Positions 38,004 to 46,509 of a DNA stretch of 64,000 nt are shown here, in pieces (positions within the stretch are counted from its first letter, which is position 1; each line of letters begins with the position of its first letter). The stretch is from Actinomadura coerulea. GTDB taxonomy: Bacteria; Actinomycetota; Actinomycetes; Streptosporangiales; Streptosporangiaceae. The stretch spans positions 3,038,001-3,102,000 of the forward strand of contig NZ_JACHMQ010000001.1 of NCBI RefSeq assembly GCF_014208105.1, in the 5' to 3' direction. The translations under genes and the position numbers were made by a program. The notes under the pieces were generated by a model, which ran no database searches, had not been told where the DNA came from, and worked only from the letters and a program-made list of their open reading frames with translations.

Positions 38004-39218
38004 TCACGCGCCCCAACCGGCCGCCTGGCCGTCCTTGCGCTCCTCCGCGATCCGCTCGAAGTAGCCGGACGCCTTGTAGGCGGCGACCGGGTCCGGGTGC
38101 AGGCCCATCTCCTCGCGCAGCTCGGCGAGCAGCGGCCGGACGTCGGTGTTGTAGGCGTCCATGAACACGGCGTTCGCCTCCAGGACGTCACCGGACCGCT
38201 GCGCCGACCGCAGGGCGTCGGCGTCCACCAGCAGCGCCTTCGCGGTGGCCTCCTGGACGTTCATCACCGAGCGGATCTGGCCCTGGATCTTCGGCTCGAT
38301 GTTGTGGCACTGGTCGAGCATGAACGCCACGCCCGCTCCCCCGCTCTCTTGCCGGGGGGCGTGGGGGGTCGTCCCCCCACCGGGATAGGCGTCGTAGCCG
38401 CCGCCGCGCACCACCTCGTACATGATCCGGAACAGCTGGAACGGGTCGGCGGCGCCCACCATCAGGTCGTCGTCGGCGTAGAAGCGGGAGTTGAAGTCGA
38501 ACCCGCCGAGCTTCCCCTCGCGCAGCAGGAACGCCACGATGAACTCGATGTTGGTGCCGGGCGCGTGGTGGCCGGTGTCGACCACGACCTGCGCCTTCGG
38601 GCCGAGCTTCAGGCAGTGCGCGTAGGAGGTGCCCCAGTCCGGCAGGTCGGTCGTGTAGAACGCCGGCTCGAACAGCTTGTACTCCAGCAGGAACCGCTGG
38701 TCGTCGCCGAGCCGGTCGTAGACGGCGGCGAGGGCCTCGGCCATCCGGTCCTGCCGGTCGCGGATGTCGTCCTGCCCCGGGTAGTTCGTGCCGTCGGAGA
38801 ACCACAGCTTCAGGTCGCGGGACCCGGTGGCGTCCATGATGTCGACCGCCTCGAGCAGCTGGTCGAGGGCCTTGCGGCGGACGGCCGGGTCGGGGTTGGT
38901 GACGCTGCCGAGCATGTAGTCGTCGTCCTGGAAGACGTTGGTGTTCACCGCCCCGATCCGCACGCCCCGCTTCTCGGCGTGGGCGGCCAGCGCGGCGTAG
39001 TCGTCCACCCGGTCCCAGGGGATGTGGACCGCCACGCTGGGCGCGACGCCGGTGAACCGGTGCACCTGCGCGGCGTCGTCGATCTTCTCCCACGGGGTGC
39101 GCGGCACGCCCTGCTGGGCGAAGACCTTGAACCGGGTCCCCGAGTTCCCGTACGCCCACGAAGGGGTCTCGATCTGCTGGCGGCGCAGGGCGTCCTTCAC
39201 CGCGCTGGTGTTGTTCAC
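38004..39218 (-). CDS. rhaI: L-rhamnose isomerase
   Basis: 404 residues of the TIM-barrel RhaI type (Pseudomonas stutzeri-like, not E. coli RhaA). Metal-site motifs are intact: LEYKLFEPAF (Glu179), VVDTGHHAPGTN (Asp214, His217), GFDFNSRFYADDDL (241-251) and FMLDQCHNIEPK (299-310). It converts L-rhamnose to L-rhamnulose. A proline/glycine stretch at residues 277-293 (DAYPGGGTTPHAPRQES) is foreign to the family. It is encoded by a copy of the dispersed GC-palindrome repeat and does not break the frame. GTG start at 39218. It is followed by GH78 copy 4 and preceded by rhaM. Confidence 0.94.
   Translation of the reverse strand: MNNTSAVKDALRRQQIETPSWAYGNSGTRFKVFAQQGVPRTPWEKIDDAAQVHRFTGVAPSVAVHIPWDRVDDYAALAAHAEKRGVRIGAVNTNVFQDDDYMLGSVTNPDPAVRRKALDQLLEAVDIMDATGSRDLKLWFSDGTNYPGQDDIRDRQDRMAEALAAVYDRLGDDQRFLLEYKLFEPAFYTTDLPDWGTSYAHCLKLGPKAQVVVDTGHHAPGTNIEFIVAFLLREGKLGGFDFNSRFYADDDLMVGAADPFQLFRIMYEVVRGGGYDAYPGGGTTPHAPRQESGGAGVAFMLDQCHNIEPKIQGQIRSVMNVQEATAKALLVDADALRSAQRSGDVLEANAVFMDAYNTDVRPLLAELREEMGLHPDPVAAYKASGYFERIAEERKDGQAAGWGA
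38352..38380 (+). repeat. GC-palindrome repeat copy inside rhaI
   Basis: The core GTGGGGGGTCGTCCCCCCAC (38361-38380) is preceded by CCGGGGGGC, matching the tandem copies at 48.6 kb with two differences. It lies in frame within rhaI, antisense to the gene. The GAGCGAAGCGAAC arm is degenerate here. Confidence 0.75.
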
Positions 39219-39247
39219 GCTTGCCTCTCTTCTATCCGGTCACCTGG

Positions 39248-39577
<330 letters not shown>

Positions 39578-39591
39578 CTGTGTGTCTCCTC

Positions 39592-39631
39592 GTGGGGGGC
39601 GGCCCCCACGCCTAGCGGTTCGCTTCGCTCA
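39592..39631 (-). repeat. GC-palindrome repeat copy between rhaS and rhaM
   Basis: Read on the minus strand, this is TGAGCGAAGCGAACCGCTAGG, then the hairpin GTGGGGGCCGCCCCCCAC (39592-39609), then CGAGGAGACACACAG and the rhaM ATG. It fills almost the whole 57-nt gap between the two genes. The arrangement is the same as upstream of rhaB, except that a functional GAGGAG ribosome site is retained here. Confidence 0.8.
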
Positions 39632-39634
39632 GGC

Positions 39635-40720
39635 TCAGAAGTGGTACTGGTCGATGTTCTTGGCGTCGAACACGGTCGGCGGGCCGAGGATCACTTCGCC
39701 GTTGGCGCCGATCGTGCGCTCGCCGAGCTTGCCGGCCTTGAACTTCTCGCCCTCCGCGCCGGTGATCTGGCCGGACGACAGCGCCGCCGCCGCGAACGCG
39801 GCGAGGTAGCCGAGGTTCTTCGGGTCCCAGAGCTCGAAGCCCTTGACCGTGCCGTCCTTGACGAACTTGCGCATCTGGTCGGGGGTGCCGAGGCCGGTCA
39901 GCGCGACCTTGCCCTTGTACTTGGAGCCGGAGATGTAGCGGGCGGCGGCCGCGATGCCCACCGTGGTGGGCGAGATGATGCCCTTCAGGTTCGGGTACGC
40001 CTGCAGCAGGCCCTGGGTCTGCTGGAACGACTTCTGGTCGTCGTCGTCGCCGTAGGCCACCTTGACGAGCTTCATCTTGGAGTACTCGGGCTTCTTGAGC
40101 TCGTCCTGCATGAACTTGATCCAGGTGTTCTGGTTCGTGGCGTTCGCGGTCGCCGACAGGATCGCGATCTCGCCCTCGCCGCCGATCTGCTCGGACAGCA
40201 GCTTGACCTCGCTGCGGCCGATCTCCTCGGAGCTGGCCTGGTTGATGAACAGGTCCCGGCAGTCGGGGTTGGTGTCGGAGTCGTAGGCGACGATCTTGAT
40301 GTTCTTGGACATCGCCTGCTTGAGCGGCCCGCACACCGCGTTCTCGTCGTTGGCGGCGATGAGGATCGCGTCGTGCCGCTGCTGGATCAGCGTGTTGATG
40401 TAGGAGACCTGCGAGGACGCCGAGGCGTCGGACGGGCCGACCTCCTTGGCCTCACCGCCGAACTCCTTGGCCGCCGCGATGCCGGCGTTGTCGACGATCG
40501 TCTCGTAGGGGTTGTTGACCTGCTTGGGAAGGAAGGCCAGCTTCAGGCCCTTCTTCAGCGGCGCGTTCGGGTTCGCCGAGGCGTTCCCCCCGGCCTTGGC
40601 GTCCCCCGAGTCGGACGCGGAGTCCTTGGTGGTCCCGCCGCAGGCGGCCAGGCTGAGGGCCAGAGCGCCCGCCGTGGCGGCGGCCGCCAGCCGGCGCGGG
40701 GCGCGCAAACGAATGGTCAT
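39635..40720 (-). CDS. rhaS: Rhamnose ABC transporter substrate-binding lipoprotein
   Basis: 361 residues. Lipoprotein signal with lipobox ALSLAACGG (Cys about residue 28) anchors it outside the membrane. The mature protein is a periplasmic-binding type I fold (LKLAFLPKQVNNPYETIVDNAG; DAILIAANDENAVCGPLKQAM; VALTGLGTPDQMRKFVKDG), matching RhaS of rhamnose importers. The ATG at 40720 was chosen over an in-frame GTG five codons upstream because it has a GAAAGG SD. It lies downstream of the two permeases, as in the rhizobial rhaSTPQ clusters with changed order. Confidence 0.93.
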   Translation of the reverse strand: MTIRLRAPRRLAAAATAGALALSLAACGGTTKDSASDSGDAKAGGNASANPNAPLKKGLKLAFLPKQVNNPYETIVDNAGIAAAKEFGGEAKEVGPSDASASSQVSYINTLIQQRHDAILIAANDENAVCGPLKQAMSKNIKIVAYDSDTNPDCRDLFINQASSEEIGRSEVKLLSEQIGGEGEIAILSATANATNQNTWIKFMQDELKKPEYSKMKLVKVAYGDDDDQKSFQQTQGLLQAYPNLKGIISPTTVGIAAAARYISGSKYKGKVALTGLGTPDQMRKFVKDGTVKGFELWDPKNLGYLAAFAAAALSSGQITGAEGEKFKAGKLGERTIGANGEVILGPPTVFDAKNIDQYHF

Positions 40721-40798
40721 CAGAGTGCCTTTCACAGTTCCGGGTCGTGCTACGGGGTGGGTGGGCGTACGGCGGGGGGGCGGGGGTGGTGCGGTGCG

Positions 40799-41788
40799 TC
40801 AGGGTGCGGCGGCGGGGACCGCGGGTCTCGCGCCCCGCCGCCGGCCTCGGGCCTCGCGCGCCACGGCGATCAGCCGCGGCGTGAGGACGCTGATGATGAG
40901 CAGCAGGCCCGTGACGATCGACTGGACCTCGGTGGAGACGTCGTTGAGCATCAGCAGGTTGCGGAGCAGGCCGATGAGCAGCACGGCCGCGATGACGCCG
41001 CCGAGGGTGCCCTTGCCGCCGTCGAAGTCGACGCCGCCGAGCAGCACCGCCGCGATGACGGCGAGCTCCAGGCCGATGCCGTTGTCGGCGCGGGCGCTGC
41101 CGTAGCGCAGCGTGTAGACGACGCCGGCGAACCCGGCGACGAGGCCGGACACCGCGAACAGGATCAGCTTGATGCGCTTGACGCGGATGCCGGCGAAGTA
41201 GGCGGCGTCCTCCTGCGCGCCGATCGCGAACAGCGACCGCCCGACGCCGGTGGCGTGCAGGACGACGCCGGTCACGGCGGCGAGAACGGCGAAGAGCGCG
41301 ACCGGGTACGGGATCGGTGTGCCCGGGATGGAGGACGTCGCGAGGTCGGTGTAGGCGGTCGGGAACTCCGAGACCGCCCCGGTCCCGAGCGTCACGTACG
41401 CCAGGCCCCGGTAGAGGGTCAGCGTGCCGATCGTCACGGCCAGGGACGGCAGCCCGAGCCTTGTCACCAGCAGGCCGTTCACCAGCCCGCACACGACGCC
41501 GACGACCAGCACCAGCGGGATGATCGCCTCGATGGACATCCCGCCGTCCCACAGCTTGCCGGTGAGGGCGCTGCACAGCCCGAGGATCGAGGCGACCGAC
41601 AGGTCCACCTGCCCGCACACGACCAGCAGCGTCATCGGCAGCGCGATCAGCGCGATCTCGCTGAGGTCGTCCAGCGCGAACGACAGGTTGTCGTTGTTGG
41701 CGAAGTCCGGCGAGAACCCGGCGCCGCTCGCGAAGACCAGGACCAGCAGCAGGGTGACGGCGGTCTCCCACCGCATCAGGCGGCTCAT
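40799..41788 (-). CDS. rhaQ: Rhamnose ABC transporter permease (RhaQ-type)
   Basis: 329 residues with about nine to ten hydrophobic helices, a branched-chain/ribose-type permease. Signatures: VVCGQVDLSVASILGLCSALTGK (the DLSVG-type motif of sugar permeases) and AVLLGGVDFDGGKGTLGGVI (the EAA-like coupling loop). The ATG overlaps the stop of the other permease (ATGA). It pairs with rhaP to form the membrane pore for L-rhamnose, energised by rhaT. Assignment as rhaQ rather than rhaP follows operon order only. Confidence 0.9.
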   Translation of the reverse strand: MSRLMRWETAVTLLLVLVFASGAGFSPDFANNDNLSFALDDLSEIALIALPMTLLVVCGQVDLSVASILGLCSALTGKLWDGGMSIEAIIPLVLVVGVVCGLVNGLLVTRLGLPSLAVTIGTLTLYRGLAYVTLGTGAVSEFPTAYTDLATSSIPGTPIPYPVALFAVLAAVTGVVLHATGVGRSLFAIGAQEDAAYFAGIRVKRIKLILFAVSGLVAGFAGVVYTLRYGSARADNGIGLELAVIAAVLLGGVDFDGGKGTLGGVIAAVLLIGLLRNLLMLNDVSTEVQSIVTGLLLIISVLTPRLIAVAREARGRRRGARPAVPAAAP

Positions 41789-42873
41789 GACCGTCCCTCC
41801 TTGCTCTCCGGGGCGGCGGCGCGGTGCGCGGCCGACGCCAGGGACCGCTGTTTCAGCGCCCGGGTGACGCGCAGCGCCAGCAGCCGGTCGACGCTGATGG
41901 CCAGCAGCAGCAGGACGCCGGTGATCGCGTCCTGCCAGAACGAGTTGACCTTGAGCACCACCAGCACGCTGCCGATGGTGGTGAGCAGCAGCGCGCCGAG
42001 CGCCGCCCCGTACACGGTGCCGACGCCGCCGGTGATGGCGACGCCGCCGACGACGACGGCGCTGACGACCTTCAGCTCCCAGCCGTTGGCCGCGTCCGCG
42101 ACGACGGTGCCGAACCGGGCGAGCCACAGCACCCCGGCGAGGCCGGCGAGGGCGCCGCTGACCAGGTAGGCGGTGAGGACCCGGCGGCGGATCGGCACGC
42201 CGGCGAGCATCGCGGCCTCCGGGCTGGAGCCGATCGCGTAGTACTCGCGCCCGGAGGAGTAGGAGCGCAGGTAGTAGCCGACCGCCGCCATCACCACCAC
42301 GGTGATGATCGGCAGGTAGGGGATGCCGAGGATCCCGTCGTTGCCGAGGCTCAGCAGCGACGCCGGGAGGTCCGCGGCGCCGATCTGGTCGCCGTGCGCG
42401 ATGCGGTAGTCGAGCCCCTGGATCACGTACAGGGTGCCGAGGGTGACGACGAGGGCGGGCACCCGGCAGAAGCTGACCAGCAGCCCGTTCACGAGCCCGC
42501 AGACCAGGCCGATCCCGACGCCCACCAGCACGACCAGCACGACGTTGCGGTCCCCGCCGGAGGCGAACTTCCCGGCGCTGAACGCGACGAGCCCGACGAC
42601 GGACCCGACCGACAGGTCGATGTTGCGGGTGACGACGACCATGCTCTGCCCGACGGCGAGCAGCACCAGGATCGAGGCGTTGAGGAAGATGTCCTTGAGG
42701 CCCTGGCCGGACAGGAACCGCGGGTTGGCGATCGTCGTGCCGAGCACGAGCACGACCAGCGCGCCGAGGATGCTCAGCTCGCGGGCGCGCAGCACCATCT
42801 CGACGAGGCGGCGCCCGCCGCCCGGCGGGCCGCCCGACTCCGGCCTGGCCGGGGACTGGGTGAGGACGGTCAT
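41785..42873 (-). CDS. rhaP: Rhamnose ABC transporter permease (RhaP-type)
   Basis: 362 residues, about ten hydrophobic helices. Motifs: VVVTRNIDLSVGSVVGLVAF and SAVVVGGVAITGGVGTVYGA, the signatures of ribose/rhamnose-type permeases. The N-terminal tail is Pro/Gly-rich. It starts 4 nt after the rhaT stop and overlaps rhaQ by 4 nt, so the transporter genes are tightly coupled. It is the partner subunit of RhaQ. Confidence 0.9.
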   Translation of the reverse strand: MTVLTQSPARPESGGPPGGGRRLVEMVLRARELSILGALVVLVLGTTIANPRFLSGQGLKDIFLNASILVLLAVGQSMVVVTRNIDLSVGSVVGLVAFSAGKFASGGDRNVVLVVLVGVGIGLVCGLVNGLLVSFCRVPALVVTLGTLYVIQGLDYRIAHGDQIGAADLPASLLSLGNDGILGIPYLPIITVVVMAAVGYYLRSYSSGREYYAIGSSPEAAMLAGVPIRRRVLTAYLVSGALAGLAGVLWLARFGTVVADAANGWELKVVSAVVVGGVAITGGVGTVYGAALGALLLTTIGSVLVVLKVNSFWQDAITGVLLLLAISVDRLLALRVTRALKQRSLASAAHRAAAPESKEGRS

Positions 42874-42877
42874 CGGC

Positions 42878-44416
42878 TCAGGCCGCCTTTCCGGTGCCGG
42901 GGCGGCCGGTGGCCGCGGCCATCACGCTCTCCTCGGTCGCGTCCGCGCGGGCGATCTGCGCGGTCAGCCGCCCCTCGTGCATGACGAGGATCCGGTCGGC
43001 CATGCCGAGCACCTCCGGCAGGTCGGAGGAGATCATCAGCACCGCCAGGTCCTGCGCGGCGAGCTCCGACAGCAGGCGGTGCACCTCGGCCTTGGTGCCG
43101 ACGTCGATGCCGCGGGTCGGCTCGTCCACGATCAGCACGGCCGGCTCGGTGGCCAGCCACTTGGCGAGCACGACCTTCTGCTGGTTGCCGCCCGACAGGA
43201 CGCCGACGGCGTCGCTGAGGCGGGAGTACTTCAGCTGGAGGCGCAGGCCCCAGTCGGCGGCGCGGTCCCGCTCCACCTTCCGGGAGATCAGGCCCCCGCG
43301 GCCGGTCTCGCGGCGCAGCGCCTTCAGCTGGGTCAGGCCCATGTTCCGCTCGATCGACATGTCCATGACCAGGCCCTGCTGGCGGCGGTCCTCGGGGACG
43401 AGCGCCAGCCCGGCCGACATCGCGGCCGTGGGGCTGCCCGCCGGGAGCGCGCGCCCGCCGACCTCGACCGTCCCGGCGTCCCAGCGGTCCACGCCGAAGA
43501 CGGCGCGGGCGACCTCGCTGCGGCCGGCGCCGACCAGCCCGGCCAGCGCGACGATCTCGCCGCGGCGGACCTCGAAGGAGACGTCGGTGAAGGCGCCCTC
43601 GCGGGTCAGCCGGCTCACCTTCAGCGCGACCTCGCCGGGCGTGACGTCCTGCTTGGGGTAGAGCGCGTCCAGGTCGCGGCCGACCATCCGGCGGACGAGG
43701 TCGTCGGGGGTGATGTCGGCGACCATGTCGGTGCCGACGTAGGTGCCGTCGCGCAGCGTCGTGACCCGGCGGCAGATCTCGAAGATCTCCTCCAGCCGGT
43801 GCGAGATGAACAGCACCGCGCAGCCGTGCTCCTGCAGGCTGCGGGTCACGGCGAACAGGCGGGCGACCTCCTGGCCGGTGAGCGCCGCGGTCGGCTCGTC
43901 CATGATGAGCACCCGCGCGTCCCGGGAGATGGCCTTGGCGATCTCGACGACCTGCTGGTCGGCGATCGACAGGCCCCGGGCGGGCTGCTGCGGGTCCAGC
44001 GCGACGCCGAGCCGATCGAACAGCCGGGCCGTCTCGGCGTGCATGGCGCGGCGGTCGATGCGGCCGAGCGCGCCGCGCGGCTGGCGGCCCATGAAGATGT
44101 TCTCCGCGACCGACAGGTCGGGGAACAGCGTGGGCTCCTGGTAGATGACCGCGACTCCGGCGGCCTGCGCGTCGGCGGGGCCGTTGAAGGCCACCGGCTC
44201 GCCGTCCACCCGCACCTCGCCCGCGTCGGGGCGGTGCACGCCTGCGAACGTTTTTACAACGGTGGACTTGCCGGCGCCGTTCTCCCCCGCAAGGGCGTGC
44301 ACCTCGCCCGCGTGGAGCTCCAGGGTGACCCCCTGCAGCGCGCGGACCGCGCCGAACGACTTACTCACGTTGACCAGTGCCAATGTCGGCGGCGCCGAGC
44401 GGCCCGGTGCACTCAT
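42878..44416 (-). CDS. rhaT: Rhamnose ABC transporter ATP-binding protein (two ABC domains)
   Basis: 512 residues with two ABC domains in tandem. Domain 1 has Walker [10 protein letters not shown] (about 44-52) and Walker [12 protein letters not shown]. Domain 2 has the degenerate Walker [17 protein letters not shown], as usual in sugar importers of this class, and an intact signature [15 protein letters not shown]. It energises L-rhamnose uptake. It is the first gene of the leftward operon, with SD GAGGAGG before the ATG. The codons just after Walker A (GTT GTA AAA ACG TTC GCA) are strikingly AT-rich and overlap an operator-like sequence. This RhaT is not the E. coli rhamnose-proton symporter of the same name. 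Confidence 0.95.
   Translation of the reverse strand: MSAPGRSAPPTLALVNVSKSFGAVRALQGVTLELHAGEVHALAGENGAGKSTVVKTFAGVHRPDAGEVRVDGEPVAFNGPADAQAAGVAVIYQEPTLFPDLSVAENIFMGRQPRGALGRIDRRAMHAETARLFDRLGVALDPQQPARGLSIADQQVVEIAKAISRDARVLIMDEPTAALTGQEVARLFAVTRSLQEHGCAVLFISHRLEEIFEICRRVTTLRDGTYVGTDMVADITPDDLVRRMVGRDLDALYPKQDVTPGEVALKVSRLTREGAFTDVSFEVRRGEIVALAGLVGAGRSEVARAVFGVDRWDAGTVEVGGRALPAGSPTAAMSAGLALVPEDRRQQGLVMDMSIERNMGLTQLKALRRETGRGGLISRKVERDRAADWGLRLQLKYSRLSDAVGVLSGGNQQKVVLAKWLATEPAVLIVDEPTRGIDVGTKAEVHRLLSELAAQDLAVLMISSDLPEVLGMADRILVMHEGRLTAQIARADATEESVMAAATGRPGTGKAA
44247..44257 (+). promoter_or_regulatory. Operator-like site inside rhaT
   Basis: AACGTTTTTAC shares ACGTTTTWAY with the two intergenic sites. 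It lies 160-170 bp inside rhaT, in codons with unusually low GC for this genome, which suggests selection on DNA as well as protein. It could let the LacI regulator form a loop across the rhaT promoter. Confidence 0.45.
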
Positions 44417-44457
44417 CGCGGCCCTCCTCGCGGGGGTCGTCTGTGACGTACAGATGA

Positions 44458-44470
44458 AAAACGTTTTAAC
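44458..44470. promoter_or_regulatory. Putative LacI-type operator upstream of rhaT
   Basis: The perfect palindrome AAAACGTTTT (44458-44467), followed by AAC, lies 42 bp upstream of the rhaT start in a short AT-rich island. CG-centred palindromes of this kind are typical LacI-family operators. Binding would block the rhaT promoter in the absence of rhamnose or its ketose. Confidence 0.6.
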
Positions 44471-44646
44471 AGGATGTTGCGGAGGACGCTAGATGTGACC
44501 CGGAGCACCCGTCAAGAGGGGAACGTGCCGCCACCACTGCCCGACGCTGCGGAAAGCCCGTATCCGCAAGGGTCGGTGAAGTTCGGAATCCGTTCGCGGC
44601 CAGGACCGGCCGTCCGGTTTCGCGCCTGGTGGACCCCCTCCTCGGG

Positions 44647-44660
44647 TTGACACGTTTTAA
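44647..44660. promoter_or_regulatory. -35-like element overlapping an operator-like site before the LacI gene
   Basis: TTGACA (44647-44652) runs directly into ACGTTTTAA (44652-44660). The shared sequence with the rhaT operator suggests autoregulation of the LacI/lut/rhaB operon. The -10 element is unclear. The remaining stretch 44471-44646 shows no gene or other motif. Confidence 0.5.
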
Positions 44661-44728
44661 TCGAATGACCCAAAGTGAGCGGCGACACAGCAGCGGACGA
44701 CTCGGGGGCACACAGATTGGGCGCAGAC

Positions 44729-45799
44729 GTGACCGGCCGCTCCGCGCCGCCGCGCCGGACGGTCGGCATCAAGCAGGTCGCGGCGCACGCCGGCGTCTCC
44801 CCCGGCACCGTGTCCAACGTGCTCAACCGGCCCGAGCGCGTGGCCGAGGCCACCCGCGCCCGCGTCGAGCAGGCGATCCGCGATCTCGGCTTCGTCCGCA
44901 ACGGCTCGGCGTCCACGCTGCGCGCCGGGCACAGCAGCACGATCGGGCTGATGGTCCTCGACCTGGCCAACCCGTTCTTCACCGACGTGGCGCGCGGCGT
45001 GGAGGACACCGCCAGCGAGCGCGGCTACGCGGTGATCCTGTCCTCCTCGGGCGAGTCGGACGAGCGGGAGCTGCGCAACCTGCGGGTGTTCGCCGAGCAG
45101 CGCGTCCGGGGCGTCCTGCTGACCCCGGTCGGCGACGACGGCGAGGCCGCCGACCGGCTGAGCGAGCGGGGCGTCCCGGTGGTCCTGCTCGACCACCCGA
45201 CGCCGCGCGCCAACCAGTGCTCGGTCGCCGTGGACGACGTCGCGGGCGGCGAGCTCGCGGTCCGCGAGCTGCTGGACGCGGGCGCCCGGACGCTGGCGCT
45301 CGTCACCGGCCCGGCCGTGCTGCGCCAGTGCGTCGACCGGCGCAAGGGCGCGCTGCGGGCGCTGCGCGCCGCCGGGCTCGGCCGGGACGCGATGCGCGAG
45401 GTCGCCGTCGGGGCGATGAACGCCCGGTCCGGGCAGGAGGCGGCCCGCCGGCTGCTGGAGGCCGGCCCGCCGCTGCCCGACGCGATCTTCTGCGCGAACG
45501 ACCTGCTCGCGCTCGGCGTGCTGCGCGTCCTGCTGCAGGCCGGGATCAAGGTGCCGGATGACGTCGCGCTGATCGGGTACGACGACATCGAGTTCTCGGC
45601 CGCGGCCGCCGTCCCGCTCAGCTCGGTGCGGCAGCCCACCTACCAGCTCGGCCGGATCGCGACCGAGCTGCTGCTGGAGGAGTGCGACGACTCGGGCGGG
45701 CACGCCCACCAGCAGGTGATGTTCCAGCCCGAGCTGGTCGTCCGCGAATCCAGCCGCTCCGCTCTGGGCGGCCCCGCCCTCGGGAGGAAGGCACTGTGA
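44729..45799 (+). CDS. LacI-family transcriptional regulator of the rhamnose locus
   Basis: About 356 residues from the GTG at 44729. The N-terminal HTH ([28 protein letters not shown]) is of LacI type. It is followed by the hinge helix and a periplasmic-binding-like sensor domain ([49 protein letters not shown]). Divergent orientation to rhaT and operator-like sites on both sides point to repression relieved by L-rhamnose or L-rhamnulose. A GTG at 44675 would add 18 residues, but it falls at the expected -10 of the TTGACA promoter, so the shorter form is preferred. The stop overlaps lutA (GTGA). Confidence 0.9.
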   Translation: MTGRSAPPRRTVGIKQVAAHAGVSPGTVSNVLNRPERVAEATRARVEQAIRDLGFVRNGSASTLRAGHSSTIGLMVLDLANPFFTDVARGVEDTASERGYAVILSSSGESDERELRNLRVFAEQRVRGVLLTPVGDDGEAADRLSERGVPVVLLDHPTPRANQCSVAVDDVAGGELAVRELLDAGARTLALVTGPAVLRQCVDRRKGALRALRAAGLGRDAMREVAVGAMNARSGQEAARRLLEAGPPLPDAIFCANDLLALGVLRVLLQAGIKVPDDVALIGYDDIEFSAAAAVPLSSVRQPTYQLGRIATELLLEECDDSGGHAHQQVMFQPELVVRESSRSALGGPALGRKAL

Positions 45800-46509
45800 A
45801 GGTCGCGCTGTTCCTCACCTGCGTCAACGACACGATGTACCCGGGGACGGGCAAGGCGGTGGTGCGGCTGCTGCGGCGCCTCGGCCACGACGTCGAGTTC
45901 CCCGAGTCGCAGACCTGCTGCGGGCAGATGCACCTCAACACCGGCTACCGGAAGCAGGCGCTCCCGCTGGTGAAGGGGTTCGCGGAGACGTTCGAGCCCT
46001 ACGACGCGGTCGTGACGCCGTCCGCGTCCTGCGCGGCGATGATCCGCGACTGGCACCCCCGGCTGGCGCCGCGCACCGCCGGGGTCGCCTCCCGCGTGTA
46101 CGAGCTGACGGAGTTCCTGGTGGACGTCCTCGGCGTCACCGACGTCGGCGCGTACTACCCGCACCGCGTCACCTACCACCCCACGTGCCACTCGCTGCGG
46201 ATGCTGCACGTCGGCGACCGCCCACTGCGGCTGCTGCGCGAGGTCGGCGGCATCGACCTGGTCGAGCTCCCGGACGCGGCCGAGTGCTGCGGGTTCGGCG
46301 GGACGTTCGCGCTGAAGAACGCCGAGGTGTCGGCCGCGATGTGCGCGGACAAGGTCACCGCCGTCCGGGAGACCGGCGCCGAGACGCTGTGCGCGGCGGA
46401 CAACTCCTGCCTGATGCACATCGGCGGCGCCCTCACCCGCACCCGCGCCGGGGTGCGGACCGTCCACCTGGCCGAGATCCTCGCCTCGACACAGGAGGAG
46501 CCAGCATGA
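45796..46509 (+). CDS. lutA: L-lactate utilisation protein LutA (Fe-S oxidoreductase subunit)
   Basis: 237 residues made of two CCG domains: [12 protein letters not shown] (40-51) and [13 protein letters not shown] (near 161-173), which bind iron-sulfur or heterodisulfide-type cofactors. This is the size and pattern of LutA/YkgE. With LutB and LutC it oxidises L-lactate to pyruvate on the membrane's cytoplasmic side. SD GGAGGAAGG precedes the GTG start, which overlaps the LacI stop by 4 nt. Its presence here provides the missing step from the L-lactate made by RhaEW. Confidence 0.95.
   Translation: MKVALFLTCVNDTMYPGTGKAVVRLLRRLGHDVEFPESQTCCGQMHLNTGYRKQALPLVKGFAETFEPYDAVVTPSASCAAMIRDWHPRLAPRTAGVASRVYELTEFLVDVLGVTDVGAYYPHRVTYHPTCHSLRMLHVGDRPLRLLREVGGIDLVELPDAAECCGFGGTFALKNAEVSAAMCADKVTAVRETGAETLCAADNSCLMHIGGALTRTRAGVRTVHLAEILASTQEEPA

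Noticed and set aside
38326..38391. Frameshift or sequencing error in rhaI
   Set aside because: The odd stretch is an in-frame insertion with repeat homology, and all catalytic motifs after it are intact.
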